From the NCBI GenBank assembly GCA_947379865.1, contig CANCOY010000085.1, forward strand, positions 1 through 15,831: 15,831 bases of DNA, in the 5' to 3' direction. The notes under the pieces are model-generated. The model had not been told where the DNA came from. It searched no databases and saw nothing but the letters and a program-made list of their open reading frames with translations. Numbering within the stretch: the stretch's first letter is position 1; each line of letters starts with the position of its first letter. The translations under genes and the position numbers were made by a program. The stretch is from Acetobacteraceae bacterium (GTDB taxonomy: Bacteria; Pseudomonadota; Alphaproteobacteria; Zavarziniales; Zavarziniaceae). This document shows positions 14,122 through 15,831 of this stretch, piece after piece.

Positions 14122-15831
14122 ATGGCTCAGGGAACAGGGGCGCCGCCAGTGTCGGTCGCCGCGCGCCGTGCCGCACTGGCGGCCCGCATGCCAATCTGGC
14201 GGCCCGACACGCTGGACGGCGCCTTCGCCCGTCTGGCGGCGGAATTCGCCACGCGCCCGCTGGTGATGTGCGATGGTGCGGTTGCCACCTATGGCGAGAC
14301 CCTGGCGCGGGCAGAGCGGCTGGCCCGGGGGCTGCGGGCGCTGGGCCTGGTGCCGGGCGACCGGGTGGCCCTGATCATGGCCAACCACCCCGCCTTCGTG
14401 CCTCTGGCCTATGCGGTCTGGCGCCTTGGCTGCACGCTGATCCCGGTGAATTTCGCCTTTCAGGCCAGCGAACTGGCCTTTGTGCTGGCGCAGTCGCGCT
14501 GCCGCATGGTCATCACCATGGGGGCCTTTCGCGGTCTTGATTACCTGCAGATGCTGGATGCCGAGGCGCCCGGCTGGGACAGGGGCACAGCACCCGCCTT
14601 GCCAGAGTTGCGCCAGGTGGTGCTGCATGAGGCAACGCGGGCGGGCGTCCCCGATGTCGAGGCGGTGGAGCGGCTGGGGGCGGCAGATGCCACGCCCCTT
14701 GCCCCCAGCCCGGCGGCGCCCCTGGACCCGGCGGTGATCATGTACACGTCCGGCACCACGGGGGCGCCCAAGGGGGTGGTGCAGAGCCACGACAATCTGT
14801 TGCGCTCGTCATTCTCCATCGCCCATCACCGCGCCTATGAGGATGGACGCCGCATCCTGTTTGCTTTGCCGCTCTACCATGCCTTTGGGCTGGTGGTGGG
14901 GGTGCTGGCCTGCCAGTGGGCGGGTGGCGCCATCATCCCCCAGACCCAGTTTGACCCCGTGGCCACCTTTGCCGCCATTGCGCGCCACCGGGCGAGCGAC
15001 ACCCTGTTCGTGCCCACCATGTCCATCGCTTTGATCGACCATCCGGCGGCGCAGGCGCACGACCTGTCATCCCTGTTCAGCGTGCTGATCGGGGCGGCCC
15101 CCACGCCTGCCCGCACCTGGCAGCAGATCATCGCCACGCTGGGCCTGAGTGAGGTGAGCACCGGCTATGGCATGACGGAACTTTCCTGCGCCACCGTGCT
15201 CACCCGCCCCGGCGACCCCTTGAGCCTGATCGAGAAGACGGTGGGCTGCGTGGTGGAAGGTGGCGCCTCTGGCCTGGGCGGGGAGGGGGGCCGCGTGGCG
15301 GTCTATCGCACCGCCGATCCCATGACGGGCGACTTGCTGGCCGATGGCGCCGAGGGCGAACTGGTCTGCCAGAGCCCCATGGCCACCAGCGGCTATTTCG
15401 AGCGCCCGGACCTCAGCGCTGCCCTTTTTCTGCCAGGCGGCTGGCTGCGTTCGGGTGACCTTGGCCGTATCCGCCCCGATGGCTATATCGAACTCACGGG
15501 CCGCTCCAAGGAACTCTACAAGTCTGGCGGCGAACTGGTGGCCCCGCGCGAGGTGGAAGAAATCCTCGCCAGCCATCCGGCGGTGGAACAGGCCTATGTG
15601 GTGGGCCTGCCGGATGAGACCTGGGGCGAGATTGGCGCCGCCTGGATCGTGCCCGCCATCGGCGCCACGGTCGCCGAGGCTGAACTGATGGACTGGTGCC
15701 GCGTGCGGCTGGCCAAGTTCAAGCGGCCCCGCCACGTCCTTTTCACCAGCGCCGAGGGCCTGCCCCGCACCCCCACCGGCAAGGTCAAGAAACACGAACT
15801 GATCGTGCAGGCAGAACAGGCACTGGGCCGT
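14122..15831 (+). CDS. Acyl-CoA synthetase / AMP-dependent ligase (class I adenylate-forming), 3' end cut off
   Basis: The frame is open for 570 codons to the window edge with no stop, so only the last few residues are missing. It has the AMP-binding signature YTSGTTGAPKGV at 208-219, GYGMTE at 348-353, SGDLG at 444-448 with the ribose-binding Asp, the hinge region TGRSKELYKSGGE, and the C-terminal catalytic Lys554 in PTGKVKK. The enzyme activates a carboxylic acid with ATP and CoA, giving acyl-CoA, AMP and pyrophosphate. The segment GLDYLQMLDAEAP recalls FadK- or AliA-like medium-chain or cyclic-acid ligases, but the substrate cannot be read. GAGGGG (14111-14116) lies 5 nt before the ATG. 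The out-of-frame ATG at 14117 is not the start. A candidate promoter with a palindrome lies just upstream. Confidence 0.92.
   Translation, partial: MAQGTGAPPVSVAARRAALAARMPIWRPDTLDGAFARLAAEFATRPLVMCDGAVATYGETLARAERLARGLRALGLVPGDRVALIMANHPAFVPLAYAVWRLGCTLIPVNFAFQASELAFVLAQSRCRMVITMGAFRGLDYLQMLDAEAPGWDRGTAPALPELRQVVLHEATRAGVPDVEAVERLGAADATPLAPSPAAPLDPAVIMYTSGTTGAPKGVVQSHDNLLRSSFSIAHHRAYEDGRRILFALPLYHAFGLVVGVLACQWAGGAIIPQTQFDPVATFAAIARHRASDTLFVPTMSIALIDHPAAQAHDLSSLFSVLIGAAPTPARTWQQIIATLGLSEVSTGYGMTELSCATVLTRPGDPLSLIEKTVGCVVEGGASGLGGEGGRVAVYRTADPMTGDLLADGAEGELVCQSPMATSGYFERPDLSAALFLPGGWLRSGDLGRIRPDGYIELTGRSKELYKSGGELVAPREVEEILASHPAVEQAYVVGLPDETWGEIGAAWIVPAIGATVAEAELMDWCRVRLAKFKRPRHVLFTSAEGLPRTPTGKVKKHELIVQAEQALGR

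Noticed and set aside
15067..15795. A 242-codon minus-strand frame opposite the acyl-CoA synthetase
   Set aside because: The plus strand holds the whole set of adenylate-forming enzyme motifs; the antisense protein shows no family.

Overview
This window is GC-rich DNA, dense in genes and with third-codon positions strongly biased to G/C. The protein families point to an alphaproteobacterium, perhaps of the Rhodospirillales type. That placement is inferred from gene content and codon use, not from a marker gene. There are 14 clear protein-coding loci (two cut by the window edges), one probable very small gene, and no rRNA, tRNA, CRISPR array, transposase or integrase.

Layout. (1) Positions 1-4120, all on the plus strand: the C-terminus of a BciA-like vinyl reductase, a possible 30-residue peptide gene, a TPR/GT9-like glycosyltransferase starting at GTG, and three different glutathione S-transferase (GST) family genes spaced 14-44 bp apart. 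(2) 4131-4811, minus strand: a stand-alone HEPN-like protein carrying the R-x4-H motif, convergent with the last GST. (3) 4997-10590: a sugar/glycan-modification block with genes on both strands. It holds an FkbM methyltransferase, an NAD-dependent epimerase translationally coupled to a CmcI-like (cephalosporin hydroxylase family) gene, a TylF/MycF-type methyltransferase, an unrecognised 279-residue protein and a GT2 glycosyltransferase. (4) 10657-14008, minus strand: a 550-residue TPR protein with conserved His motifs and an ABC-F ATPase. (5) 14122 to the window end, plus strand: an acyl-CoA synthetase missing only its last residues.

How the genes may work together: region 3 combines three SAM-fold families known for O-methylating sugars or natural products with a sugar-nucleotide epimerase-like protein and a glycosyltransferase. 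This suggests synthesis of a methyl-decorated surface glycan, such as an O-antigen, a capsule or a glycosylated surface protein. The TPR-glycosyltransferase at 501-1904 may belong to the same activity.

The most concrete anomaly is a one-base frameshift in the CmcI-like gene, at a run of four Cs (7269-7272). Removing one C restores a continuous 269-residue protein. Other points worth a look are the lone HEPN protein, the unrecognised protein at 8755-9594, an unassigned coding-like stretch between the FkbM and epimerase genes, and a palindrome inside the probable promoter of the acyl-CoA synthetase gene. I see no convincing wholly new system; the glycan block is the best candidate for unusual chemistry.
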